Assembly (NCBI RefSeq): GCF_040939455.1
Contig: NC_134104.1
Span: 139,908,501-139,972,500, forward strand
Direction: 5' to 3'
DNA length: 64,000 nt
Source of the DNA: Microcebus murinus
Lineage: Eukaryota > Chordata > Mammalia > Primates > Cheirogaleidae
Shown here: in pieces, positions 12,726 through 25,919 of the stretch
Layout of the letters: each line of letters starts with the position of its first letter
Position numbering within the stretch: position 1 is the stretch's first letter
The notes under the pieces: model-generated
What the model saw: only the letters and a program-made list of their open reading frames with translations
What the model was told of the DNA's origin: nothing
The model's database searches: none
Made by a program: the position numbers and the translations under genes

Positions 12726-12872
12726 ATGGAGGACCCGCAGCGCGCCCGTTCGCACACCGTCACCACCACCACCAGCTCCTTCGCCGAGAACTTCTCCACC
12801 AGCAGCAGCAGCTTCGCCTACGACCGGGAGTTCCTCCGCACCCTGCCCGGGCTCCTCATCGTGGCCGAGATC
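12726..12872 (+). CDS. CMTM8: CMTM8 exon 1 coding part (partial gene)
   Basis: This is the first coding exon of CKLF-like MARVEL transmembrane domain-containing protein 8, a four-pass membrane protein linked to EGFR internalisation and growth control. The 49 residues begin MEDPQRARSHTVTTTTSS and end LRTLPGLLIVAEI. They agree nearly throughout with human CMTM8 as I remember it (human MEEPQ..., a TTTAS variant and GFLIVAEI). Residues 1-33 are the cytosolic, Ser/Thr-rich N terminus. From about residue 38 the hydrophobic stretch is the start of MARVEL helix 1, cut by the intron. The ATG has G at -3 and G at +4, a strong context, and is the first ATG in frame. The donor gtgagt follows ATC at phase 0. 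The remaining exons lie beyond this window. Confidence 0.93.
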
Positions 12873-12878
12873 GTGAGT
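12873..12878 (+). other. CMTM8: Splice donor of CMTM8 exon 1
   Basis: atc|gtgagt is a good consensus 5' splice site at a codon boundary. Reading through it gives a non-homologous tail (VSARRAGRA...), which supports the exon ending here. Confidence 0.9.
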
Positions 12879-13599
12879 GCCCGACGGGCCGGGCGGGCGT
12901 TGGGGGTGGGGAGGGGCGCGCAGAGGGACCCCGCGCGCGTGCACTCGCCGCGCTGCTCGGGATGGCGCCCGCTCAGACGCCCCGCGAGCTTAGGGGAACC
13001 CCTTTTGCTCAGCCTCGCTTTCTTCCTAAAGTGCAAAACTCAGGCACCTCCTCTCCAAAGGAGGTCTGAGCAACTCGGGCTCCCGGGGAAGAGAGGATCA
13101 TAATCCTCAGGATGTCTGTAGGGGAAGAAGTCCAGCTTGCTAAAGGGCCCTCTGGATGGCGTGTCCTGGGAGCAGGATGCTCGGTAGGCATAGAGTTTGT
13201 GTTGAGCGGCAGGGACACCTGGTGCTCTCCCATCACCTGATCTCCACGTGGACGGCCTCCTCCCTGAAAGCAAAGCGTTCTTAACATCAGAGACGGAGGG
13301 CAGGGCTTCTTTCCCTTCCTAATTATCTCCCCAGTAGGAAGATTCAGGTGAAGCAGGAAAAATTCACAGAATAAAACTTGAGGGCCTTAACCTGTTTGAG
13401 GACCAAAGGGATTTCCTGCCTGGTGCTCTGCACACATCCTGGTTTAGGCTCAGAACATTCCTGGCAAAGGGGCGGGGGCACGTGCGTTCTCCTCTGCGTT
13501 GGCAAGCACGCAGGCTGAGAACGCCAGTGACCTCCCCAGCAGTCCCAGCCAGTCCTTCGCGGGGCCGAGAAAGGACTGGAGCCCTGTTGACAGTGGTGG

Positions 13600-14170
13600 G
13601 CACTGTTTGTTGAGTCTTCGTCATGTGTAAGGGGCTTGTCAAGCCCTTTAGATGCCTTCCTATCCTCATGTAACCCACATGACAACCCTGCCTTGTGAAA
13701 GTGGCTTCAGTTATCATCCCCATTTTTTTTTTTTTTTTTTTTTGAGACAGAGTCTCACTTTGTTGTCCAGGCTAGAGTGAGTGCCGTGGCGTCAGCCTAG
13801 CTCACAGCAACCTCAAACTCCTGGGCTTGAGTGATCCTTCTGCCTCAGCCTCCTGAGTAGCTGGGACTACAGGCATGTGCCACCATGCCCGGCTAATTTT
13901 TTATATATATATCAGTTGGCCAATTAATTTCTTTCTATTTATAGTAGAGACGGGGTCTCGCTCTTGCTCAGGCTGGTTTTGAACTCCTGACCTTGAGCAA
14001 TCCGCCCGCCTCGGCCTCCCAAGAGCTAGGATTACAGGCGTGAGCCACAGCGCCCGGCCAATCATCCCCATTTTATAGATGAAGAAACTGAGGCCTAGAG
14101 TGGGGAAGTAAATCACATCTGTGGATGGTGGAGCGGGGAGTCAGACCCAGGCCCCTGCCTTTACCTGCTG
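13600..14170 (-). mobile_element. MIR-type remnant split by an Alu
   Basis: The left part has cctcatgtaacccacatgac and the right part ttttatagatgaagaaactg then aggcctagagtgggga. These join across the Alu at 13727-14060 into one reversed MIR-like unit (about 13600-13726 plus 14061-14170). Confidence 0.6.
13727..14060 (-). mobile_element. Strepsirrhine Alu dimer, antisense
   Basis: Complete dimer from poly-T to cgcccggcc. Exact TSD atcatccccatttt at 13713-13726 and 14061-14074. It sits inside a MIR-type repeat. Confidence 0.95.
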
Positions 14171-14689
14171 ACAGTCAGACAGCTTCCAGCTGCCTAAGCC
14201 ACGTCCCTTCCACGGTAGCTCACAGACTTTGGTTTGAACACTTGTGGGATTGAAATCTAACCCTGCAGGAGCTAGAAAATGAGAGGCCATCATGGGGCAC
14301 CAATGTCTGGAGTCTTGGGCAGCTGCTTTGAGAAACCTTCAGCAACACCTGTACATCAAGTAGCTTGCTTCCTTCCCAGGAGTCTCTGGTCCCTGCCCAG
14401 AGCTACTGAGTCAATCCCCTGGTGGCTCTCGTGCACATAAAGTTTGAGAAGTATTGGCTTAGCCCACCCTTCACCCGATTCCCTTAGCTGGTACTGAGGA
14501 CTTCAGGAGACCCAATAAAAAGCTGAAGGTATTGGAATCACCTTGCAGGGCCTGGCTCTTAGGCGTTCAGCAAATATTTGCTGTGTGGAGAAGGAGTTGG
14601 CAGGCTCCTCCCCTACCTCGGCAGTGCAAACAGGAGCTAAAATGACAGAGATGCTGCTTCTACCCTGGGGTGGGTTTGGGCCAGGCATG
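14171..14689. other. Intron, nothing recognised
   Basis: No exon or clear repeat is seen. 14240-14470 has a weak resemblance to an old DNA transposon (aagtttgagaagtattggct). Confidence 0.3.
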
Positions 14690-14870
14690 AAGTAAAATGC
14701 CTGTTGTTTTCTGATTTATGCCAGTATGCTCTATGTTGCACACTTTTCCAGAAAATATAAAAATGAAGGGAGAAACATAAACGGCCTACAATGCCATCAC
14801 TAGAAATAACCACCGTTGGCATGTTGGCATGTATCCTTTTAGATTTCATTAAGTTTTTTGAGAAAGATGG
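14690..14870 (-). mobile_element. Ancient L1 3'-UTR fragment (L1ME-like)
   Basis: agaaataaccaccgttggc, then atgttggcatgtatcctttt resembles the 'aaccactgttaacattttggtgtatttcc' stretch of old L1 tails. Short and diverged. Confidence 0.4.
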
Positions 14871-15091
14871 AAAAACATATAAGCAAACTCACCCTTATTA
14901 CTACTTTAGTTGAGTTTTTATTTTTGATGGTGCTAATTCTGCTATATTTTAAAGATTCTGTCCTGCAGGCAGAAATATAAGTTTTCCCCACCACCTTCAT
15001 CTCTTAGAGCTCTAAACATGTTTATAATGGTATTATGGGGGTCCCACCTCCCCCCCCCAATTATAGCATTATCCATCACCTTCTCACTCTT

Positions 15092-15463
15092 TTTTATTTA
15101 TTTTTTTTAATTTTAGTGTATTATGGGGGTACAAGTGTTAAGGTTACTTATATTGCCCATGCCCCTTCCCCCCTCGAGTAAGAGCTTCAAGCATGTCCAT
15201 CCCCCAAACGTTGCATATCTTACTCGTTGTGGTTGTATACACCCATCCCCACACACCCAATAAATGTTACTCCTATATGTCCACTTAGGTGTTGATCTGT
15301 TAATACCAATTTGCTGGTGAGTTCATGTGGTGCTCGTTTTTCCATTCCTGAGATACTTAGTAGAATGGGTTCCAGCTCTATCCAGGAATATACAAGAGGT
15401 GCTATATCACCATTGTTTCTTAAAGCTGAGTAGTAGTCCATGGTGTACATATACCACATTTCG
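15092..15463 (-). mobile_element. 5'-truncated L1 3' end, strepsirrhine type, antisense
   Basis: It begins with a T-rich run and gtattatgggggtacaagtg (complement of the L1 terminus) and ends near ggtgtacatataccacattt. The TSD ccttctcactctt is exact at 15079-15091 and 15464-15476. Same family as 1612-1990 but in the other orientation. The inner end encodes the last residues of L1 ORF2 in part (WYMYTMDYYSAL on the minus strand). Confidence 0.9.
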
Positions 15464-15547
15464 CCTTCTCACTCTTAAAGAGGAGATGTTAGCTCTCTTG
15501 GGCAACCTGTTCCCCACCTCCAATTATACATATACCCTTCCTGTCTC

Positions 15548-15968
15548 TCCATACAGAAGGTTCTGATTTATGATGATTTGACTTAGAATTTTTCAACTTT
15601 ACAGATGGTAGGAAAGCAATATGCATTCAGTAGAAACTGTACTTTGAATTTTGATTTTTTTTCTCAGGCTAGCAATGTGTGGTGTGATACTCCCATTTGA
15701 TATTGGGCAGTGGCAGCGACCCGCAGCTCCCAGTCAGCCACACAGCACCAGGGTGACAACTGATGCTCTGCGTGCACTGTGTTGCCAGATGATTCTGCAT
15801 AGCTGTAGGCTAATATAAGCATTTTGAGCGTGTTTAAGGTAGGCTAGCCTAGGCTATGATGTTTGGTAGGCTGGGTGTATTAAATGCATTTTCGGCCTCT
15901 GATATTTTCAACTTATGATGGGTTTATTGAGATGTAACCCCATCAATCAAGTCAAGGAGCATTTGTAT
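15548..15968 (+). mobile_element. Tigger-like (TcMar) DNA transposon copy
   Basis: The ends pair as diverged inverted repeats: tgatttatgatgatttgactt on the left and caatcaagtcaaggagcatt on the right. The interior has agcaatatgcattcagtag, cagcgacccgcagctcccag and aaggtaggctagcctaggc, which I associate with non-autonomous Tigger/pogo elements. About 420 bp, apparently near full length. Confidence 0.6.
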
Positions 15969-16489
15969 AGTCATCAGATGATCTGGGTTAGATCAATAAT
16001 CAGTGTTGACCTATGACACCGTAAACACTGCTCACAGCTGAGCCGCTGAGTAATCTATGAATGCTTTTCCTTTCCCTCCCAATTTCTTATTTTCCCTGGT
16101 ATTCATAAATTCTCTTTTTTTAATTTCTTAGTTCTCCAGATACTTAGTCACTAAATAACCCTAGTTGTCTAAATCTGCCGGGAAGCTGGGAGATGTTGGG
16201 TATGCGATCAGAGTCATGGTCATGGCCCACATCTCTGGGGGCCTCTGATCTGTTCCCACCAGGCCTGGTGGCTTGGGCACAGCTGACTGGGGCCTCCTGC
16301 ACCACTGCCCTGAAGATTCTCTCCCCTTCTCTCCTGGGTTGGATCCCCAGCTTCCCACCTCAAGTGGACACCTCAAGTGTCCCACATGGACATTGTTTTT
16401 CTTCAGAATTTTAATAGTATTTATTTATTGTCCTCTAGCTATTCTGTTTTTTGTTTTTTTTTAAATTATTACAGTGATTAATCCCTCCC
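15969..16489. other. Intron, nothing recognised
   Basis: No exon, RNA gene or assignable repeat is seen. Confidence 0.35.
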
Positions 16490-17110
16490 CTTTCTAGAAA
16501 CTTGTAGAATCTTCTTTCTTCCCAGAGGTCTGAACCATCACAATGATATGCCTTTATATAAGTGGGTTTTCTTCTATTATTACACACCCTGGGGACCTGG
16601 TGTGTAGTCTTAAATAAGGAAAACTCCTGTTAAGTTTGAGGATTTTTTTTTAATTTGATTTTTCTCTTCCCATTTTCTTCACTTCTTTCTAAAACTCCTT
16701 TTATACTTTTTTCTTTGCATTTGTGTGCGTGTGTGTGATTTTTCTTACTGATGTGCGACCTGCTGTTTGCACTTACTATGTGATGAACATTTTTCACGGT
16801 TTCAGATTTCTCACGTTATTAGTGTTTTCTGTCACAAGGAAGTATGATACTTGGTTTCTTCAGTCTTCTATTTGAAGACTAATGTGTTTCTAGGTTGTAC
16901 CAGTACAACCAATGCTGTAGCAATCTTCCTTCTTTGTCCATCTTTCCACATTTTTCCAGTGCTTTTCTTGAGGAAAAATTCCTTAAAGTAGAAGTATTGG
17001 GTTAAAGGGTATATACATTTAAGAGTTTTGTGACATATTGTGAAGTCATCTTCCCCCAAAGTTCTACTGGTTTAAACTTTCATCAGTAGTATGAGCCTAT
17101 TAATCTAAAA
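16490..17110 (-). mobile_element. Ancient L1 3' region fragment
   Basis: The part at 16920-17090 has ccttaaagtagaagtattgg, gttaaagggtatatacatt and cttcccccaaagttctact. This is the order of an old L1 tail (gaattgctgggtcaaagggtatg ... ccaaagttgtaccaatttac). The left half is less clear. Confidence 0.45.
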
Positions 17111-17158
17111 ATATATTTTTTTAATTAGAGAATCTTTTAAATTTAAAATGCTAAGGAT

Positions 17159-17510
17159 TGGTCAGGCCCAATGGCTCCTGCCTGTAATCCTAGCATTCTG
17201 GGAGGCCAAGGTGGGAGAATTGCTTGAGCTCAGGAATTCTAGGCCAGCCTGAGCAAGAAGAGCGAGACCCTGTCTCTACTATAAGTACAAAGAAATTAGC
17301 CAAACAACTAAAAGTAAAAAAATTAGCCAGGCACAGTGGCGCATGCCTATAGTCCCAGCTACCTGGGAGGCTGAGGCAGGAGGATCGTTTGAGGTTGCTG
17401 TGAGCTAGGCTGATGCCATGACACTCTAACCCTTGCAAGAGAGTGAGACTCTGTCTCAAAAAAAAAAAAAAAAAAAAAAAGAAAAAGAAAACAAAAGAAA
17501 AAACATAAAA
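17159..17510 (+). mobile_element. Strepsirrhine Alu dimer, sense
   Basis: Complete dimer with a long A tail (17457-17480 and beyond). Exact TSD taaaatgctaaggat at 17144-17158 and 17511-17525. Confidence 0.93.
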
Positions 17511-17525
17511 TAAAATGCTAAGGAT

Positions 17526-19741
<2,216 letters not shown>

Positions 19742-21605
19742 ATCATATGTGTATTTTAAAAAATAGCTTTATGGAAATAGAATTCACATGTAAAATTGAG
19801 CTTTTAAAGTCTACCATGCAAGGATTTTTAGGATATTTACAGAGTTGTATAGCTGTCACCACTATCTAATTTTAAAACATTTTCATCACTTCAAAAAGAT
19901 CCCTTACCTATTAGTCACTCCCCATTCCTCCCTTCACTCAACTTTTGGTAACCACTAGCCTATTCATACTTTCTGTCTCTATGAATTTGCCTATTCTGGA
20001 CATTTCACATAAATGGAATCCTATGTGGCCCTTTCAGTCCGGCTTCTTTCATTCAGCATCATGTTTTTAAGGGTCATCCATGCTGCAGTATGTGTTAGTA
20101 CTTCATTCCTTTTATCGTCAAACAATATTTCATTGTGCCTGCATTGTTTTGTTTATCCACTCATCAGCTGATGGACACTTGGGTGGTTTCCACATTTTGA
20201 CTATTATGAATACTGCTGCTGTGAACCGCTTTTGTGTTTTCAGTTCTCTTGGGCATTTGGCAAGGAATGGAATTACCAGATCGTGTGGTAACTCTGTGTG
20301 TACTATTTTGAGGCACTGCTAGACTGTTTCCAAAGTGGCTGTACCACTTTACAGTCCCACCAGCAACGTGAGGGTTCTGATTTTTCCCCCATCCTCACCA
20401 AGACTTAATTATTGTCAGTCTTTGATTCTAGCCATCCTAGCAAGAGTGAAGTGGTGTCACTTTGTGGTTTTGGTTAGCCTTTCCATAACGACTAATGAGG
20501 TTGAGCAAATTCATGTGCTTACTGGTCATTTGTATATTTTCTTTAGAAAGATGTCTATCAAAATCTTTTGCCAATTTAAAAATTAGATCAGTTTGTCTTT
20601 TATTGTTGTAAGAGTTCTTTATGTAGTCTGGTACAAATCTCTTATCGGATGTATGATTTGCAAATATTTTTCTCCTGTCTTTTCACTTTTCTTGATGGTG
20701 TTCTTTGAAGTGCAAAAGTTCTTAATTTTGAAAAAGTCCATTTTAGGTATTTTTTCTTTTATCGTTTATGCTTTTGATGCCATGTCTGAGAACGCTTTGC
20801 CACATCCAAAGTCATGAAGCTTTACTCCTATATCTTCTTCGAAGAATTTTAGGTCTTACATTTAGGTCTATGATTCATTTTGAGTTCATTTTTGTATATG
20901 ATGCGAGGTAGGGGTCAAACATCAATCTTTTACATATGGATATCTAATTGTCCAGAACCATTTGTTAAAAAGACCAGTTTTCTCCCATTGAATTATCTTG
21001 GCATCCTTGTTGAAAATCAAATGGCCATAAATATAAGGGTGCATATGTGTATTTTCGGTTCTATTTCGTTGATGTAAATGTCTGTCTGTCTTCCAGTATC
21101 ACACTGTATTGATTACTGTAGCTTTGTAGTAAGTTTTGAAGTCTGAAATGGTGTTCTCCAGCTTTGTTCTTTTTCAAGATTGTTTTGGCTATACTGGGCT
21201 CCTTGCATTTCCATATGAATTTTAGGATTAGCTTGTCATTTACTGTCAGGAAAAAAATGGCAGCTGGGATTTCAATCTGGACTATGTTGAATCTGTAGAT
21301 CAATTTGGGGAGTATTGCCATTGTAACAAAAATAAGTCTTCCAATTCATGAACAGGATGTCTTCCAATTTATTTAAATCTTCTCTAATTTCTTTCAACAT
21401 TGTTTTCTTTTCAGCATACATGTACTTCTTTTTAAAAAATTTCTAAGTATTTTATTCTTTTTGGTGCTATTGCAAGTGGAATTATTTTCTTAATTTCATT
21501 TTTGCATTGTTCAGTGCTAGGTTATAGGAATCCAATTGAGTTCCATATCCTTGATCATGTATTCTGCAACTTTGCTGACCTCATTTATTAGTTCTACTAA
21601 TTTTT
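19742..21605 (-). mobile_element. L1 3' UTR and ORF2 C-terminal region, antisense
   Basis: A reversed older L1, about 1.9 kb. The 3' UTR side comes first (atggaaatagaattcacatg, ctattctggacatttcac, ggtggtttccacattttgac). ORF2 then follows. On the minus strand at 21061-21321 the frame reads MAILPKLIYRFN and LILKFIWKCKEPSIAKTILK, the ORF2 region after the reverse transcriptase core. It carries frameshifts and stops, so it cannot be active. Confidence 0.88.
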
Positions 21606-22000
21606 GTGGTGTTACATACCATTTTTACAGCTTCTGCTATTACTGCCAAGTTACACAGAAAAGTTTGTATCAATTTGCATTCCCTCTAATGCTGTTTCAG
21701 TGTGTAACAGGATTTGTTTCTGCAAATACACTTAATTTTGATATTTACTGGTTTGTTTGGGATAAAAGAGATATTCAAAATAATAAAAAACAGTTTGGCA
21801 TGGGCGCCCACCAGTCAGAACACCAGCTATAAACAGTGCCCTGGACATGTGAAAAATAGCAAATTGTTTTTATTTGCATTTCTCTATATTAAAGTTGAAC
21901 ATTTTAAATATACTTATTAGACATTTCTTTCTTATTTTGGTAACTACCTATTTTTTCCTTCTACTTATTTAAAAAACTGGACTACTTTTTCTTTAAAGAA
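21606..22000. other. AT-rich intron, possibly further decayed L1
   Basis: aaatagcaaattgtttttat, then ttgcatttctctatattaa, resembles old L1 tail wording, but the assignment is weak. Confidence 0.3.
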
Positions 22001-22343
22001 TTTTTTTTTGAGACAGAGTCTCACTCTGTTGCCCAGGCTAGAGTGTTGTGGCATCAGCCTAGCTCACAGCAACCTCTAACTCCTGGGCTCAAGCAATCCT
22101 CCTGCCTCAGTCTCCTGAGTAGCTGGGATTACAAGCATGCGCCACTCATGCCTGGCTAATTTATATATACATATATATATATTTTTTTCTTTTTAGTTGT
22201 CCAGCTAATTTCTTAATTTTTTTTTAGTAGAGACGGGGTGTCGCTCTTGCTTAGGCTCGTGTCGAATTCCTGAGCTCAAGTGATCCTCCCGCCTGGGCCT
22301 CCCAGAGTGCTAGCATTACAGGCGTGAGCTACCATGCCCGGCT
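22001..22343 (-). mobile_element. Strepsirrhine Alu dimer, antisense
   Basis: Complete dimer from gagacagagtctcactctg to taccatgcccggc, with a TA-rich linker near 22160-22185. A second antisense Alu starts only about 35 bp further on. Confidence 0.9.
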
Positions 22344-22377
22344 GATAGTGTGGTTTTAACTGTAGGATATGATTTTT

Positions 22378-22703
22378 TTTTTTTTGAGACTGAGTCTCGC
22401 TTTGTTGCTCAGGCTAGAGTGAGTGCCATGGTGTCAGCCTAGCTCACAGCAACCTCAAACTCCTGGGCTCAAGCGATCCTCCTGCCTCAGCCTCCCAAGG
22501 AGCTGGGACTACAGGCATGCACCACCATGCCCGGCTAATATTTTCTATGTATATTAGTTGGCCAATTAATTTCTTTCTATTTCTAGTAGAGACGGGGTTT
22601 CGCTCTTGCTCAGGCTGGTTTCGAACTCCTGACCTCGAGCAATCCGCCCGCCTCGGCCTCCCAGAGTGCTAGGATTACAGGCGTGAGCCACCGCGCCCGG
22701 CCT
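22378..22703 (-). mobile_element. Strepsirrhine Alu dimer, antisense
   Basis: Complete dimer. TSDs ggatatgattttt (22365-22377) and ggatgtgattttt (22704-22716) differ at one base. Confidence 0.93.
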
Positions 22704-22930
22704 GGATGTGATTTTTGAGTTAAGGAAGTTTAACTGTGTATCTGTTTTAATCAGGAATGATTTGAGGAGTGTGAATGGGAATGGAGATAGGAGATAGGAT
22801 TTTTTTAAGGGGCTTTTTATTGAGGTGATCATATGGGTTTTTGTTTTACCTCAAATTGCTAATGGAATAATTGTATTAGGAAACCTAATATTGTATTATT
22901 CATGCTCTCTTGGGAGAATCTCTACTTAGT

Positions 22931-23004
22931 TATAATGTATTCTTTTTTTTTTTTTTTTTTTTTTTTTTTGCAGCAGGCACAGCCCGAATATAATATATTC
23001 TTTT
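22931..23004 (-). mobile_element. Micro-retroinsertion with 16-bp TSD
   Basis: tataatgtattctttt (22931-22946) and tataatatattctttt (22989-23004) flank a T run of about 23 and then only gcagcaggcacagcccgaa. Read on the minus strand it is a 19-nt 3' end plus poly(A). The right flank tttt|aa is a classic L1 endonuclease site. The source RNA is not identified. Confidence 0.75.
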
Positions 23005-23251
23005 AATAAACTATTGCATTTTAAAGCTGTTTTCCTCTTGGGTCTGATTTGTTAATATTATATTTGGGGATTTTGTTCTATGCTCCTATGTAAGCCAGAC
23101 TTTTTGTTTCCTTTGTTCTGTTTTGCCTGATTTTAATATCGCCATACCAGCTTTTCTGTAGCATGTATCTATGTTTTTTTTTAAACTCGATGTGGTACTT
23201 TCTTTTCCCCAAGCTGATCAGATTTTTAAAAATATTTATTTATTTATTTCT

Positions 23252-23395
23252 AGAGACAGGGTCTTGCTGGAGTGCAGTGGCTATTCATTGATGTGATCAT
23301 AGTTCACTGCAGGCTTGAGCTCCTGGGCTTAAGCAATCTTCCAGCCTCAGCCTCCCAAGTAGCTGGGACTAAAGGTACATGCCAACATACCCCGC
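23252..23395 (-). mobile_element. Alu monomer fragment, antisense
   Basis: One arm only (gagacagggtcttgctggag to gtacatgccaacataccc), diverged, with a short expansion (ctattcattgatgtgatc). FLAM-like. Confidence 0.65.
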
Positions 23396-23617
23396 TTGTC
23401 TCTTTATTTTTAAATTTAGAGTCACGTAACATAGAATTAACCAATTTAAAGTGAACAATTGAGTGGCATACACTACATTTACAATGTTGTACAATCACCA
23501 CTTCTGTCTACTTCTAAAACATTTCATCTTCCCTCAAAGGAGACATTCCTTTTATTTTTTTACCTTTCCTTGTCATCTTCTTATAAGTTATCGTCTATAT
23601 ACATCATATGGCTAGAC

Positions 23618-23826
23618 TCTCCCTCCCCTCCCCTCCCCTCCCCTCCCCTCCCCTCCCCTCCCCTCCCCTCCCCTCCCCTCCCCTCCCCTCCCCTCCCCTC
23701 CTCTCCTCTCCTCTCCTCTCCTCTCCTCTCCTCTCCTCTCCTCTCCTCTCTTTCTCCTTCCCTCACTCCCTCCCTCCTTCTTTTTTTTTCTTTCTTTTCT
23801 TCCTTTCTGTTCTTTTCTTTCCTTTT
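23618..23826. repeat. Two-phase pyrimidine pentamer array
   Basis: About 16 units of CCCCT (to 23700) switch abruptly to about ten units of CCTCT (23701-23750). A degenerate CT tract follows up to 23826. The array abuts the 3' (poly-T) side of the Alu remnant at 23826-24004, so it is probably an expanded A/G-rich Alu tail seen from the other strand. Confidence 0.9.
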
Positions 23827-24004
23827 TTGACAAGCTCTCACTTTGTTGCCCAGGCTGCAGTGCTATTTTTAAAAATATTTTTGTAGAGAAAAAGAGGTCA
23901 TGCTGTGTTGCCTAGGCTGGTCTCAACCTCCTGACCTCAAGTGATCCTCCCACCTTAGCCTGCTAAAGTGCTGGCATTACAGGCATGAGCCATTGCACTT
24001 GGCC
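23826..24004 (-). mobile_element. Old Alu with internal deletion, antisense
   Basis: The left portion (caagctctcactttgttgcc caggctgcag) jumps to the second arm (ttttgtagagaaaaagaggt ... gccattgcacttggcc). About half of the dimer is missing. AluJ-like. Confidence 0.7.
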
Positions 24005-25349
24005 AGATTTTATTTCTATATCCAGTCTGAAAACTTGTCTTTCAATATGGGAGTTTAACACATTTATATTTATTGTGATAACTTATTTAGAATTCTTAGT
24101 TTTCTTTTTTCCTCTAGTGATTGAAAATTATAAATTCTATTTTATTTGCAGTTACTTTTAAATTTTTACCCAAAATATTTAAACATATTTTTCCTAAATA
24201 CCCAAAGGATTGAGATATGTAATAACATAATTCTATTCAAATGACAACACTCTCCTCCTTACCTATTCCTAGCACTATGTACCTTGTTTTAGCCAATTTT
24301 TTCTGGATTAAAAAAATAACAGCATTATTGATATAATTCATGATCTATTTAAAGTTTACAATTCAGTAGCTTTTAAAATATTAACAGAATTGTACATTCA
24401 TCACTACAATCAACTTTAAAACATTTTTTCATCACTCTCAAAAAGAAATCATATACCCATTCTTCATTTCACCTGAATTCCTCTCCTTGTCAGCCCAAGG
24501 CAATTACTAATCTATCTCTATAAATTTGCCTGTTCTGGATATTTCATATAAATCGAATCCTATGATATATGGTCTTCTGTGGCTTCTTTTTGTGGCTTCT
24601 TTCATTTAGCATAGTATTTTCAAGATTTCTCCATGCTGTAGCATGTATCAATACTTCATTTCTTTCTTTTTTTTAAGCCAAATAATATTCTGTCATGTGG
24701 CTATATGTTTTTTTATCCATTCACCAGTGGATGGATATTTGGGTTGTTTCTACCTTTTAGCTATTATTAATCATACTGTTAAGAACATTTATGTGTACTA
24801 GGTTTTATGTGGACATATATTTTTTTATTTCTTTTGGATATAGTCCATGGTCTTGAAGTGAAATTGCTGTCATCGTATGGTAACTTTCCATTTGACTGTT
24901 TGATGAACTGCAAGACTGTTTCCCAAAGTGGATGTGCCATTTTGCAATCCCTGGATACTTTTTGAAAAATGATTTCTTAGGAATCATATATCTTGGCATT
25001 TGTCTTAAGTTTCCCAGCTATACCACTGAACAACTCTTTAGACTACTTAACTAAAGCTTAAATTTTTTCGCACTATTTTTTTCACATCATTTTTTTGTGT
25101 CATTTACTTTTTTGATTTATTTTTCATTTTCCTGGAGGTACCTCCTTGAGTAATTCTTTTAGAAAGGGTTTGAAAGCGGTAAACTTTTTTGAATCCTTGC
25201 ACATCCAGTAACATGTTTCTTTATGTTACTTTTTATACTTGAATAATAATTGGATTGGTATAAAACTGTAGGTCTTAGTGTTTATTTTCATTAATTCTTT
25301 GAAGATATTGCTCCATTGTCTTGTAGCATTCAATGTTGTTAGTAAGAGA
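24005..25349 (-). mobile_element. Old L1 (L1M-type) sequence, antisense
   Basis: 24300-24960 contains gataacttattt-like AT-rich DNA, caatcaactttaaaacatttt, cctgttctggatatttcata, ggatggatatttgggttgtt and ctgcaagactgtttcccaaa. This is the reversed L1 3' UTR order also seen at 19.8-20.3 kb. 25100-25349 looks like a different old L1 segment (gatattgctccattgtcttg). Confidence 0.6.
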
Positions 25350-25919
25350 CCTGATGGGCTGGTAGTCCCTGGACAGGCCAGTGAGGCTCCGCAGCTCCCA
25401 GGCCTTATTTGTGAATGCACATTCCCGCAGCCTTAGTTGCAGCACAACCTGGCGTCTGTGATGCCTTGTACTATTATATTACCCAGGAGAATGTAGAAAG
25501 ATGGCGCTGGTGGTGTAGCAAGAAATTGTAAGGTGGAACGGTGTTATATAGAGGTGAAATGACTTGCGAAAGGCGGTTGTGCAATGGTAGAAGGTAATTA
25601 TACTGAAGTTGCTTCAGGTTGATGTGGTTGGGAGTAAAAGAAGATTGTTAAGGCCTCACCTGGGGTTTCCTGAGTCCTCCTGGGCGCTCTCCCTGGGCAA
25701 GCAGAATGTCCTCACCCATCTGGGTGGGAGGAATCAGGGAGGTGGCAAGCCCCTCTCAGGACAGCTGTAGCCTGGTGTTACCTACTGAGCATATGTCCTT
25801 TGCATCTATTGTAGTATGTAACTATAACTTCTATAATATTTAAGTGAGAGGGCTTGTTTTCACTGGGCTTCAAATCCACTCCCCTGTGGAAATCAGATTC
25901 TCTTTTCCTTTTAAGTAAC
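25350..25919. other. Unidentified insert within old L1
   Basis: A stretch with more G and C than its surroundings (ggtagtccctggacaggcca, gatggcgctggtggtgtagc, gcgaaaggcggttgtgcaat) interrupts L1-type text that resumes after about 25920. It could be an old LTR or a DNA transposon, but I do not recognise it. Confidence 0.4.

Larger units (their letters stand above)
11740..13010 (+). promoter_or_regulatory. CMTM8: CpG-island promoter of CMTM8
   Basis: The DNA here is very rich in G, C and undepleted CpG, in sharp contrast with the AT-rich flanks. It spans the start codon of CMTM8. A perfect Sp1/KLF-type GC box GGGGCGGGG lies at 11978-11986 and a reversed one at about 12175-12184, with more C-rich boxes around 12430-12470. 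I see no TATA box at a suitable place, so initiation is probably dispersed. The transcription start cannot be placed from sequence alone. From about 11.9 kb to the start codon I find no upstream ATG on the + strand, so the leader should not be burdened by AUG upstream frames. Confidence 0.85.

Noticed and set aside
11918..12944. Large minus-strand frames of 293 and 304 codons in the CpG island
   Set aside because: Low-complexity Arg/Gly/Pro/Ala composition opposite a real exon. No domain, and expected by chance in CpG-island DNA.
11910..13103. 397-codon open frame on the + strand
   Set aside because: It begins at TTG, contains real CMTM8 exon 1 and then reads through the splice donor. Its length reflects stop-poor GC-rich DNA.
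21061..21321. 86-residue minus-strand frame as a host gene
   Set aside because: LILKFIWKCKEPSIAKTILK is L1 ORF2, part of a decayed element.
23459..23886. Frames of Pro/Leu/Ser or Arg/Gly/Glu repeats
   Set aside because: They are readings of the pentamer microsatellite, not genes.
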